Shown here piece after piece: positions 54,550 to 64,000 of a stretch of DNA of 64,000 nucleotides; within the stretch, counting starts at the first letter, position 1, and the number at the start of each line of letters is the position of its first letter. The stretch is taken from positions 317,501-381,500 of the forward strand of contig JAEMWC010000359.1 of assembly GCA_016490735.1 (NCBI GenBank), given 5' to 3'. The stretch is from Pachyseris speciosa (Eukaryota > Cnidaria > Anthozoa > Scleractinia > Pachyseridae). Made by a program: the position numbers and the translations under genes. Below the pieces are notes generated by a model that was not told the origin of the DNA, did no database searches, and worked only from the letters and a program-made list of their open reading frames with translations.

Positions 54550-55568
54550 TTAACCCCTTTAGCGCCTTATTGACGTACTCTGTACGTTACAAACGCCGTC
54601 AGTGCTTTGAAAACCTACAACTTTCCCATATCCCTTGCTGAGGTTGAAATGAACGACTCTTATTGCCAAATGCTCAGTTATGTAGACCTTTTCACTCCAT
54701 AAACTGACCAAGACTCCCAGTTTTCATTGAGTATGACCGTTTATTTTGTTGCAAAACAAAAAATGTTGGCTTTGAATGCCCTTTGACAACATCAAAAATA
54801 AGGAACATGCCTGGAAGTTTTTCGAACAAAAATATCTAGATCTTTTGAAGCTAAAATCTGCGTTGGCAGCAGACTTCCACTCCACTACTTGTTATCTGTT
54901 CGACATTTATACCTGCTCACTTGTTTAGCTCGATGCGGAGAACACTTTTGATTTCACTTGCACTCACTGGTCTGTAATTTTGCTTTTGTGACCCAAAGGA
55001 ATTTTGTGAGGGTCTTGGATAACTGACGTGTTGAAGTCTGCCAACTTCCATTTCAGATATGTTTTTTAAGTATCGAGCCACCCGGTCCTGCTGACATGTT
55101 GCACCGATTGCATTGTTCACAAGTCAAAACTCGCTGGATTGCCATGCCAGGTCTCAGAATCCCCTTACAGAACGGCTAGGGACACAACTTCACTTCGCGA
55201 ATGGCCATAACTCAATCGAGCAATTCCGGCGGCCCACTTCGTGTGAAATTGCTTCTCACCTCTGTTTTTTGCCAGAGGATTGCCTCTACCCACCAACCCA
55301 GCTTTATGATGCCAGGCCGGGGGTTCTGAGGTGAAAAATGGCTCGAAAAACACACTTATAAATCAAATACCTACCGAACTGTTAGCTGCAGTTGATTGCC
55401 TAAAGCGAGCGACGGCTGGCCTGACTAGCGTGACAAGCGTGACATGAAAGATAGAGCCTTTGATGTTGTGGACCAGCGAAATCACCGTGGTAACCCCTTT
55501 ATATGGACGAGCAGAAAATTGCAAAAAAAAAAAAAATGACGTGCAAAAAGTCGGCATTGAAGGGTTAA
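54550..55568. mobile_element. piggyBac-like MITE, about 1.0 kb, TTAA target duplication
   Basis: TTAA at 54550-54553 and 55565-55568 bound an element starting CCCCTTTAGCGCC and ending GGCATTGAAGGG, imperfect inverted ends. No transposase is seen. Same class as 17909-18846, but with a different internal sequence. Confidence 0.65.
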
Positions 55569-55769
55569 GGGAGTCGTTCTTTACAGCATGTTGACTACAA
55601 ATTCATTTGGCTTTGAAACATGAGTGAAATTGAGTTTACGTTTCCATGTAATAAATTTATACAGAGCGTGTTCGCGAAAGAACACGGGTGTTTGCGGAGG
55701 ATCGGTGCCCTGGTTAAAGCCAAAGATTAAAGATCTCATGTAAGAGCGTGATTATGAACATCAATATAT

Positions 55770-56397
55770 ATTGAGCTACACTGGAGTAATTAGAAAAGAT
55801 TACACAATGCTGTCGACACCAAAATGCGTAAAGAGAAATGTAATTATTATTCCAACAAGCTCTCAGGTGACCAGAATTCTAAGGAAATGTGGAAGACTTT
55901 AAACAACATCTTCCGCAAAGAAAAGAAATGCGGAACCAACAGTAGCCCGTCATATCTATTAGCAGCAAAGTTCAACGAGATTTTCTACGTCGATTGCAAG
56001 GAATTTATGCAACGTCTTTAAAGACCCTGACTTTTCCTTAAATTTTGGTCCCCATGGTTGAGAAGGACTTTACCCTACATGCTATCTCGGCTATTGTTTT
56101 GTACGCAATAAGCTGGCAAAACTAAAACTATTAAAGGCTACTGGACTCGACAAAATCCCTGCAAAAGTCACTTATCTTATAACCTTACTATTTTGACGGG
56201 TGAAATTCCATCACAGTGGAAGAAGCTAGAGTAACTCCAATTAATAAGACTGGGATGAAGGATGATGAGAACAACTGTCGTCCAATTTCAATTCTCCCCC
56301 TGGTTTCAAGTATGGTCCTTTCTTGATAACAACAAAGATATCTCAGATTTTCAATCCGGTTTCCGCATGAAACACTCTCTGAAACTGGTTGCTTATT
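55770..56397 (+). pseudogene. LINE reverse transcriptase, N-terminal part
   Basis: Conceptual fragments: RKEKCNYYSNKLSGDQNSKE with MWKTLNNIFRKE, then LKATGLDKIPAKV, EIPSQWKKARVTPINKTG, NCRPISILPLVSSM and DISDFQSGFRMKHSL. These are the approach to and first motifs of a LINE RT (AxGxDxIP, NxRPISxL, QxGFR). Several frame changes and stops separate them. The piece ends exactly where the foldback element begins. Confidence 0.75.
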
Positions 56398-57059
56398 AGT
56401 CAGGTGGCTTAACGCAAAATTTAGGCTCGATTGTGACGAGTGATAAAAGCATGAGATTTGGCACACAATTTGCTTGTATCCTACCGAATGATATTAGAAG
56501 GGGTGCCCATGTCAGTCTGCTCACGCTTCCATTTTAAGGAGATTTTACTTTTTGACCAAAATCAGCAAGATTTGGGGACCTGTGGTATTTTCAACAGTTA
56601 TTTTACCACATTTAAAACGAATGTCGCATTTTTGTCTTGATTTGATCACAAGTTAGTGTGCTTTGCTATTCTATTATAGACTGCATCTAAAATAGCGTCG
56701 ACAAGGCCACATCACAGTGCTAGTACCCAGTCTTCGCTTGGCAGATAACACCAGCAGAAGAAATTGTAGGAGAAACGCAGAAAAATGCGTTTGAATTGAC
56801 CGCGTCTTTTCGTACATTAAAACTGATGTTATTAGGAATGCTTGTGCTCTTTGCAATGCCCCTCGCTCCTAAGACTTGTTCCCTTGGCAGTCACATTTAC
56901 CCAATGGCGTGCACGTTGGCAGCGCCCTTTGCAGGTGCACTTGATGATTAGGCCAGGATGTAGTGAAGAACACCAAAAATGACAAACGCGTTGTTAACAT
57001 TTGTCACCGCAATTTGTGTATTATTTCTTCTTAAACTCATATGGCCAAAACTAAAAAGC

Positions 57060-57410
57060 ATTTAGTATCCAAACAACCCGAAGAACTATCAGAATCACGA
57101 GGCAGGTCGAGCAGCTGCGAAAGCTTTCCGTCGGCAAGGGAAAAACCTCTGTGATGTGGTGATCATAAGAGGAACCCGGAATTCGTTTCTTGACGACTTC
57201 CCTGAATTAGTCATTCTTGATAGCAGGGACCAGGCAGATATCAGTGTAGTTGAAACAGTCAAGAAACTTGACAAACTTGGTAAGAAGCAATACCAGAAGT
57301 ACTTCAAGGACGTTATTAAGGATTGCTCAAGTTCAATACACAATACAGTAAAGAAGAATAATCAAGGGGAAAAGATCGCAGTGCTCCAAAAGCAATTTAC
57401 AAAGCTGTGA
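57060..57410 (+). pseudogene. Unrecognised coding remnant of the foldback element
   Basis: Reads NYQNHEAGRAAAKAFRRQGK, then NLCDVVIIRGTRNSFLDDFP and ELVILDSRDQADISVVETVK, KKLDKLGKKQYQKYFKDVIK to a stop near 57410. Codon-level composition and the inverted second copy (about 58975-59180) suggest a real protein belonging to the element rather than chance. I do not recognise the family and see no catalytic motif. Confidence 0.45.
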
Positions 57411-57709
57411 CAGAGATATGAGATCAAGGTCAATCCTTTCACCTCCACTGTCGGAGTCGGGCAGTTTATGCCTCAGTTCCAAGTGCCAAGTCCGAAATCT
57501 TAAAATATCTGAAGTCAAATAGCTATGGTAATACCGATCCTCTCGCTCAGATTGACTGCAAAGTCTTGTAGAATGTCGGAACTTCGACGTTTGATGAATA
57601 CGCGGTGAAGGTATTCATACTACATTTCCAGCAGCAGCTCCATCAAAGCAAAGGTGTGGATCAGTGTACATGTAGTGTGGGACACATACATTCCTGACAG
57701 CCTAAAGGC

Positions 57710-58075
57710 TGGTTTTCACTAGCGCATAAGCACAAGCATATTCATAAACATAAGCGCAAGAGAGAACAGTAGCGACATAAACATAAGCATAAGCAGAAAC
57801 ATGACAAGAACGATCCACTTATTTGCCTTATGTTGTTTTCACTAGTAACGCACTCGACATAAGCATAAGCATAAACACAAGATAAATGAACGTTCTGTTT
57901 TCTTGTGGTTATGGTTATGCTTATGTCGAGTGCGTTACTAGTGAAAACAACATAAGGCAAATAAGTGGATCGTTCTTCCTATGTTTATGCTTATGCTCAT
58001 GTTTATGTCGCTGCTCTTTTCATTTGTGCTTATGCTTATGATTATGCTTGTGCTTATGTGCTAATGCACCAACGG
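57710..58075. mobile_element. Hairpin MITE made of CATAAG words
   Basis: Starts AAAGGCTGGTTTTCACTAGCG. The two halves, about 175 nt each, are inverted copies built mostly from CATAAG/CTTATG hexamers, including an exact inner block GTAACGCACTCGACATAAGC and its inverse. It is nested in the centre of the foldback element. The right terminal repeat is decayed (GTGCTAATGCACC). Confidence 0.8.
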
Positions 58076-58251
58076 AGAAAAGAATCCAAGGGGTCAGAAG
58101 GAAAGTAGCAGGCCAAACGAAGTTTCCAAAGAACTGGCTGATGTTTTTACGGGACCCTGACAACAAGTCTGAGCTGATGTAGAAGTTGCACAATTTCAAT
58201 GGCCCCTTGACAGAACATTATACAATACATCTGGTTAGATACGGTTCTAAA

Positions 58252-58954
58252 ATGTGTGGCCTAAAACATTCCCAATTGGGAAATCACAACCCCTGGTGTT
58301 TTTGAAAAGGCCGTAATTGCTGTTTTTGGCAGTGAAAAACGTCAGCTAGCATTTTCGGAAAGAAAATATTTCCTCAGAAAGTTCATAAAAAGTTCATTTC
58401 AGCTTGTATTTTCTGAAAGGAAGATTTTTTCCCCTAACAATTTCGGGCAATTAAAGTTTCAGCTAAGGAATCTGAACAGATCAAATTCTTCTACAATCAT
58501 CGACAAAAGTAGTTGAGACACTCACCTAATGAAAACCTAGCTCGTTAAACGTGTGAGTTTTCCATCCTCAAGTTCTCACATTTTGACCCCCTCCACGTGC
58601 CAGTATCTATGGAGCGTATTTCAACATTAAAAAGGGAGAGAGGGTTTTAGCTGTCGATAAGAGGAGGTTTTTTCAATTACGGGAGGACGCTGATAGAAAG
58701 CGATTACATTGCTCAAATGTGTCAACTCTTTTGTCCATGTTTGCAGTTGGCTTGCTAGCTAAGTTGGTAGAGCACTGCACCGGTATCGCAGAGGTCGTAA
58801 GGTTCGAATCCCGTACAAACCTGAATTTTTTTCAAGCTTTATTTTCACTCCTGCTCAAGCAGTGTTCATAACTGCGATGATCACTCACGTATTCATTCAC
58901 TTTTGTCTATGATTGCTACAGCTTTTGGTTGATTTGGCTTGTTGGGTGCCCCTG
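58252..58954 (-). mobile_element. hAT-like MITE (CAGGGGCACCC family), minus strand, split by a SINE
   Basis: Follows the inverse of the 12435-12872 copy from GTGGCCTAAAA (58252) to about 58497, is interrupted, and resumes at about 58916 to end TTGGGTGCCCCTG at 58954. The left end is truncated. Confidence 0.8.
58497..58915 (+). mobile_element. tRNA-derived SINE inserted in the hAT-like MITE
   Basis: The tRNA-like head at 58749-58825 has A-box CTAGCTAAGTTGG, an anticodon loop CCGGTAT (GGT, Thr-like, 7 nt) and B-box GGTTCGAATCC. A T-run and the body with AACTGCGATGATCACTC follow, as in the pair at 2.4-2.9 kb. Of the three heads this one folds best (stem CTGC/GCAG), but it has a C at the position before the anticodon and a weak acceptor stem. 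Confidence 0.7.
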
Positions 58955-59128
58955 ATTCCTAACATGATCAGATTTCAGTTTCTTGACTGTTTCAACTACA
59001 CTGATATCAGCATGGACCCTGCTAACAAGAATGACTAATTCAGGGAAGTCGTCAAGAAACGAATTACCAGTTCCTCTCATGGTCACCACATCACAGAGGT
59101 TTCTCCCTTGCCGGTGGAAGGTTTTCTC

Positions 59129-60593
59129 AGCTGCTCGGCCTGCCTGGTGATTCTTATAGTTCTTCGGGTTGTTTGGATACTAAATGCTCTTTAGTTTTGG
59201 CCATATGAGTTTAAGAAGAAATAATACACAAATTGCGTTGACAAATGTTAACAACGCGTTTGTCATTTTTGGTGTTCTTCACTGCATCCTGGCCTAATCA
59301 TCAAGTGCACCTGCAAAGGGCGCTGCCAACGTGCACGCCATTGGGTAAATGTGACTGCCAAGAGAACAAGTCTTAGGAGTGAGGGGCATTTGTAAGGGTT
59401 TTTGCAAAGAGCACAAGCATTCCTAATAACATCTGATTTAATGTACGAAAAGAAGCGGCCAATTTAAACGCATCAGTTTTTGCGTTTCTCTTACAATTTC
59501 TTCTGCTGGTGTTATCTGCCGAGCGAAGACTGGGTACTTGTGCTGTAATGTGGCCTTGTTGACGCTATTTTAAATGCAGTCTGTAATAAAATAGCAAAGA
59601 GCATTAACTTGTGATCAAATCAAGATAAAAATGCGACATTCGTTTTAAATGTGGTAAAATAACTGTTGAAAATCGTACCACAGGTTCCCAAATCTTGCTG
59701 AGTTTGGTCAAAAACTAAAATCTCCTTAAAATGGAAGCGTGAGCAAATTGACGTGGGCACCCCTTCTAACATCACTTGGTAGGGTACAAGCAAATTGTGT
59801 GCCAAATTTTATGCTTTTATCACTCTTGTCACGATCAGGTTTAAGGCACCTGACTATCAGCTGCTCGGCCTGCCTCGTGATTCTGATAGTTCTTCGGGTT
59901 GTTTGGATACTAAATGCTCTTTATTTTTGGCCATATGAGTTTAAGAAGAAATAATATACAAATTGCGGTGACAAAACTCTAAATGTTAACGACGCGTTTG
60001 TCATTTTTGGTGTTTTTCACTGCATCCTGGCCTAATCATCAAGTGCACCTGCAAAGGGCGCTGCCAACGTGCACGCCATTGTGTAAATGTGACTGCCAAG
60101 AGAACAACTTTTAGGAGCGAGGGGCATTTGTAAGGGTTTTTGCAAAGAGCACAAGCATTCCTAATAACATCAGTTTTAATGTGCGAAAAGACGCGGTCAA
60201 TTTCAACGCATTTTTCTGCGTTTCTCCTACAATTTCTTCTGCTGGTGTTATCTGCCGAGCAAAGACTGGGTACTAGTACTGTAATGTGGCCTTGTTGACG
60301 CTATTTTAAATGCAATCTGTAATAAAATAGCAAAGAGCATTAACTTGTGATCAAATCACGATAAAAATGCAACATTCGTTTGAAATGTGGTAAAATAACT
60401 GTTGAAAATCGTACCACAGGTTCCCAAATCTTGCTGAGTTTGGTCAAAAACTAAAATCTCCTTAAAATGGAAGCGTGAGCAAATTGACGTGGGCACCCCT
60501 TCTAACGTCACTTGGTAGGGTACAAGCAAATTGTGTGCCAAATTTCATGCTTTTGTCATTCTTGTCACGATGAGGTCATTAAACCACCTGACT
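59129..60593. repeat. Tandem duplication of the foldback element's right arm (about 730 bp)
   Basis: AGCTGCTCGGCCTGCCT occurs at about 59129 and 59859, and each unit ends with CACCTGACTAT. The two units are highly similar over their whole length. Confidence 0.88.
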
Positions 60594-60830
60594 ATATCTG
60601 GTTGATCATATTGTAGAACACATGGACAAGCAACAGTTAATCCGAGCTGCCTTTATCGATTTAAAAAAGCCTTTCGATCTTGTTGGTCTTGTTGATCACT
60701 GCCTTCTTCATAAGCTACAGCACTATGGTGTTAGAGGACGCAGTCTTACCTGGCTCATAAATTAGCTAACTGTTCGTTCGCAGATATTTCAATATGGGAA
60801 AAAAAATGTAAATGTAATTTGTTTACCCAA
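60594..60830 (+). pseudogene. LINE reverse transcriptase, central part (palm entry)
   Basis: Reads VEHMDKQQLIRAAFIDLKKP followed by FDLVGLVDHCLLHKLQHYGV, the motif-A region of a LINE RT (FxDxxKAFD, here LKKPFD). A TAA sits in LIN/LTVRSQ. The text decays into the SINE that begins near 60850. Confidence 0.78.
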
Positions 60831-60849
60831 GATCCACCTTAGGAGCTGA

Positions 60850-60943
60850 GAGCTCGTTCAACATGTTGCCGTGCATTCCAGATCGAATTGGAATTTAGAA
60901 GTGTTGGGGTTTTTGAGAAGAGGGGAAAACCGGAGTACGCGGG

Positions 60944-60985
<42 letters not shown>

Positions 60986-61021
60986 AACCCACATAAGACG
61001 CCGGGTCCGGGAATCGAACCC
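60850..61021 (-). mobile_element. tRNA-derived SINE fragment inserted in the LINE
   Basis: Same family as 51960-52210 (GATCGAATTGGAATTTAGAA, then CTCAACCCACATAAGACGCC and GGGAATCGAACCC). It ends at the B-box, so the tRNA head is truncated. Confidence 0.75.
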
Positions 61022-61232
61022 TCAAAGAATTATCATCCAGCCTTCCTTTAGACCTCGGCGTTCCGGAAGGTTCCTTACTAGGACCATTACTATTTGTTTT
61101 TTGTGTAAATGATCTGCCTAAGTGTCTGACGCACTCGGAAATTCGCATGTACGCCGACGACACAGTCATCTATTACACAGGGTCCCATGTTAACGCCGTC
61201 AGGGAAAATCTACAAGAAGGTCTTAAGGTGGC
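61022..61232 (+). pseudogene. LINE reverse transcriptase, catalytic motif region
   Basis: Reads SSLPLDLGVPEGSLLGPLLF and VNDLPKCL, then IRMYADDTVIYYTGSHVNAV. GVPxGSxLGPLLF and the YADD catalytic box are diagnostic for LINE RT. The frame is open for all of this short piece. Confidence 0.88.
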
Positions 61233-62577
61233 CGAACACAGTTTTTAAGTACCTATGCCTAATTCACCATTATTTTTCACCTATTTAAGCTTGAGCGCCC
61301 ATTTTTCGCTGTAGTCAAGATTAATCAAAGAAGGGTTTATTTTCGCAGTTTAGATCAATTGTGGGTCGTTACCATGGCAACGGGACCGGTTAAAAATAAG
61401 GCTTAAGAGATTGTTTTCTTTTCTTTAAAAATATTCAGTCGTTAGATTTTTTTCATCATTTGCCAACAATGAATTCACATAAAATCCCTTCTGTCAACAC
61501 TACTGCAATAAAATTTTGACAGACGCAGTTTTTGTAACTCGCCGTTTATCGTTTTCACTCCATATTCTGTATTATTTAAATCCTCTCTGTTAAATTTCAG
61601 ATCTTTTGTGATAGATCGTTCACTTGGTTTCTGAAGCATTTTTTGGCCAAATTTCTTGAAATTCTAACGACTGGATCGTAAGAAATCGGCATGCTTCTGA
61701 CAAAGCCACAAAAGCACTCAGTCTCAATTTTTCAATCAACTGCGCATGTGCAGTATTTAGCTGGGTTCTGCGACGGGTTCTCCTCATGCGAAAAACAACA
61801 ACAAGCATTCAGAGAATGTGTGGTTTTCTCCCTTTTGCTATTGTAATCCTCTGTTAAAATGGTTGAGAATTCGGTGGAGTACAACTGGGTCAGTACCACA
61901 TACTAGATGACGAGCAGATGAGACGGCTAATGCTGTTGTTGGATTTGCAAGAACGGCACTATCCTAGAAGAAGGCCTTGTTTGCCATGTTTTTCAAACGG
62001 TTGTTCTAGGTGCTGGTAGCCAACGCCAGTGTCAGCGAGTTTCTTCACTCGGCTAATCCCTTTTTCATTACACCAATGTCAGAAGAATGAGACAACTTTC
62101 CTTGAAAGGATTGCTGAAGGGTATAACTACATGCGGTCAGGGTAAATCAGTTCTTTGAATACAGATTCCATCGTTGTTGTTTTGCTTTTGTCTACAATTT
62201 CGCAAGCGTTGGCGCCAAGACGAGAGTCGGTATAATTTTGCTGCGTGCTTTCGCGTCTTTTAAATCATCGTGGCCTGGAAAATCCTTCTAAAAAGGACTT
62301 TTTAGACTGATGCTTGATTGGTCTTCACAAACAACTTGTCCACCGTTTGCAACGCTCGACATTTTCTTGGATGAGCTTTCGAATCAAACCAAGACTGTCT
62401 GAGAAATGAACGTTAAGTTGTTTTATTTTAGGAATGAGTCGTGGTGAATAGTGCAGCAATGTTCTACGCAAACTTGGAGGAGGAATTGTGGCCGATAAAG
62501 ATGACTTGTTAGCACAATCATTCCGTATTTTTGTTGCTGCTATAAAATTACAACAGAATGCGCGGAAACTGTGTTCG
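61233..62577. mobile_element. 1.3-kb insertion in the LINE with short inverted ends
   Basis: Bounded by CGAACACAGTTTTT (61233) and, inverted, GGAAACTGTGTTCG (ending 62577). LINE reading stops and resumes at these points. No coding sequence is recognised inside. A target duplication is not clear. Confidence 0.5.
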
Positions 62578-63335
62578 ATGAGTAACAGACTAATATTAAA
62601 TCATAGCAAACAAACGGACTACTCCTTGTAACAAGGCAACTATTGCAAACCTCATCAGACTTTGTACTGCAGATCTAAGGAAAGGGCATAGAGAGAGTGA
62701 GGAAGTTTAATTATCTTGGGGTTTTGCTCGACGAACTACTTCACTAGAAAGAGCACATTGACTCGATTTGTAACAAAGTCAACAAGCGACTGGGATTTTT
62801 AACACGAATAAGATCTTGTCTTACTCTTAGAGCAGTGAAGTGTGCCTACATTACACTTATAGAGCCAATCCTATGTTATACGGACACCGTGTGGGGTGAA
62901 TTGTCAGCCACCTCCAGCAAAACTCTACAACTGTTACAAAATCGTGCTGCCTGCATCGTTTTAAGGCGTGGCTGCTCCAAAGACACTTTTAAAGGTTTCG
63001 GGTGGGTTGAGCTAGAAACAAAACGGAAAAGACATATATGTACTTTTGTATATAAATGTCTAAATAATCTAATTCCTAAATATTTGAGTGACTATTTCAC
63101 AAGAAACTATAATGTGCATAGTTACAATACTTGCAGAAGCACAGATTTGCACCTGCCCAAACCAAAACTTAGCCTTCCAAAACGAACTTTTAGATATTCG
63201 GGCTCAGCTCTCTTAAACCTCTTACCCCGTAGTATTCAAAACGCCGAGTCACTTTCTTCTTTCAAAGTTTTAAGAGCCAATGTCAGAATATATCGAGAAT
63301 CTCAAATCAGTTTCGAAAGAGCGAATTTTGGTTAA
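62578..63335 (+). pseudogene. LINE reverse transcriptase, C-terminal part
   Basis: After broken text SNRLILNHSKQTDYSL, the long frame from 62835 gives CAYITLIEPILCYTDTVWG, then LQLLQNRAACIVLRRG and GWVELETKRKRHICTFVYKC, followed by LPKPKLSLPKRTFRYSGSAL and LLPRSIQNAESL. This is the thumb and C-terminal tail of CR1/Jockey-group LINEs (LxEPxxxY, LQNRAAR, RxxLxxPKP, FxYxGAxLWNxLP). It ends at a TAA in 63333-63335. Confidence 0.82.
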
Positions 63336-64000
63336 TACAACCCAAACAACTCTTTAGGAAAATTATTTCAAGAAATGATATTAAAAAATCACAGAGCGCT
63401 TTACAGTTGAAGAATTTTGGAAAAGTTCGAAAATTCGCAAAAAATACAATTTTTAGTCATGAAATTGGTCTGATTTTCACACAATTTCAAAGAAACAGAA
63501 CCAGCGCGCAAAAGCTCCTATTGGCTTCATCTTCCTCACATAATTAGAAGACTTCCAAAGCTTCAAGATCGTGTAAACGGTTTAAGCAAAATTACTTCAT
63601 AGTATAGATTTTAACCTTCGTTGCCTACCAAATCTTTGTATGTTGTTTTGAATGTGAAAAATCGCCCAACTTTAGCCGCCCAAAATCGATCTTGGTATAA
63701 TTCAAATTGTCATTTTATTCATAAGAACTGAAGTTTCAGCTCTGCAAATTTAAACGCTGGCGTGCAGTAAAATTTGAACTGGAGGACTTCGGAGCCCACG
63801 CGCGACTGAACGTGGAATGTAAACAAAGCGAAACAAATGTAATTAAAGCAAAGAAAGTCGCACGAAAATTATTTACGTCTCATAGAATCACTCGGCATTG
63901 ACATAAAATGATATCAAAATAAGCTTTTCTCCTTGACAAGCTAATAAAGCGAAGTTTTCTGTTGAATATTCTGAAACAATCTGGGAAAACAGCCAAAAGT
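63336..64000. other. No genes seen
   Basis: AT-rich sequence after the LINE end, without a clear LINE tail. Confidence 0.35.

Larger units (their letters stand above)
56398..60593. mobile_element. 4.2-kb foldback element with very long arms, nested in the LINE
   Basis: Ends AGTCAGGTGG and CCACCTGACT. The left arm (56398 to about 57290) is repeated in inverse on the right. The right arm is present as an inner version starting near 58975 and again as a second tandem copy. Repeated landmarks are GGCACACAATTTGCTTGTA, ATTTTAAGGAGATTTTA and TGTTATCTGCC. The centre holds a coding remnant and two MITEs. No transposase is recognised, so the class is unknown. Confidence 0.75.
55770..63335 (+). mobile_element. 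LINE (CR1/Jockey-group-like), fragmented by three insertions
   Basis: Pieces lie in order on +: 55770-56397, 60594-about 60830, 61022-61232 and 62578-63335. They read as successive parts of one reverse transcriptase, interrupted by a 4.2-kb foldback element, a SINE and a 1.3-kb insertion. The upstream endonuclease and ORF1 are absent, so the copy was 5'-truncated. The class is inferred from the C-terminal pattern. Confidence 0.75.

Noticed and set aside
56458..60541. Three similar 60-residue frames beginning MAHNLLV
   Set aside because: They are the same stretch of the foldback arms seen three times. The peptide has no domain and is better explained by arm duplication.
1..64000. CRISPR arrays, operons, ribosome-binding sites or prophage
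   Set aside because: The gene structure is eukaryotic, the tandem arrays lack spacer logic, and no bacterial genes are present.

Overview
This is a stretch of animal nuclear DNA, most likely from an anthozoan cnidarian such as a stony coral or sea anemone. It is AT-rich, and its few host exons are tiny and spaced by many kilobases. Most recognisable coding sequence belongs to transposable elements: a DIRS/Ngaro-type tyrosine-recombinase retrotransposon, a Helentron with OTU and endonuclease domains, a PIF/Harbinger transposon, a Penelope fragment, LINE fragments, tRNA-derived SINEs and many MITEs. There is no sign of prokaryotic gene organisation.

Host gene. Three 72-nt exons on the + strand (3071-3142, 40640-40711, 53068-53139) each encode one 24-residue leucine-rich repeat. 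All have AG and GTAAGTGC borders and the same codon phase. They read as consecutive or near-consecutive exons of one LRR gene, so most of the window is intron.

Layout. 1-5.3 kb: intron with a tandem pair of tRNA-derived SINEs. 5.6-12.4 kb, minus strand: tyrosine-recombinase retrotransposon with gag (two exons around a minisatellite-filled intron), RT/RNase H and recombinase. 12.4-12.9 kb: complete hAT-like MITE. 13.3-14.1 kb: unrecognised minus-strand coding remnant. 14.58-14.85 kb: foldback MITE. 14.85-26.47 kb: a four-level nest. A MITE rich in GATCGC motifs contains a hAT-like MITE, which contains a Helentron (about 15288-25880), which contains a piggyBac-like MITE (17909-18846). 27-30 kb: MITEs. 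33.6-37.6 kb: element with arms of about 0.6 kb and a nested MITE. 43.4 kb: hAT-like MITE. 45068-48838: PIF/Harbinger transposon with a Penelope fragment inside. 50.2-53.0 kb: local duplications. 53.4 and 54.5 kb: mariner-like and piggyBac-like MITEs. 55.8-63.3 kb: a LINE broken by a 4.2-kb foldback element, a SINE and a 1.3-kb insertion.

Most notable points. (1) The Helentron polyprotein carries a 2A-like ribosome-skipping motif (DIELNPGP) just upstream of its OTU protease domain. (2) In the tyrosine-recombinase element the gag, RT and recombinase reading frames each begin right after a good splice acceptor in phase 0, and gag exon 2 has no methionine at all. One 45-codon leader exon with the only suitable ATG ends in a phase-0 donor, so a shared leader could be alternatively spliced to all three. 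(3) The nested insertions give base-level boundaries for the Helentron. All mobile-element genes show frameshifts or stops except gag. All assignments were made by eye, without database searches.
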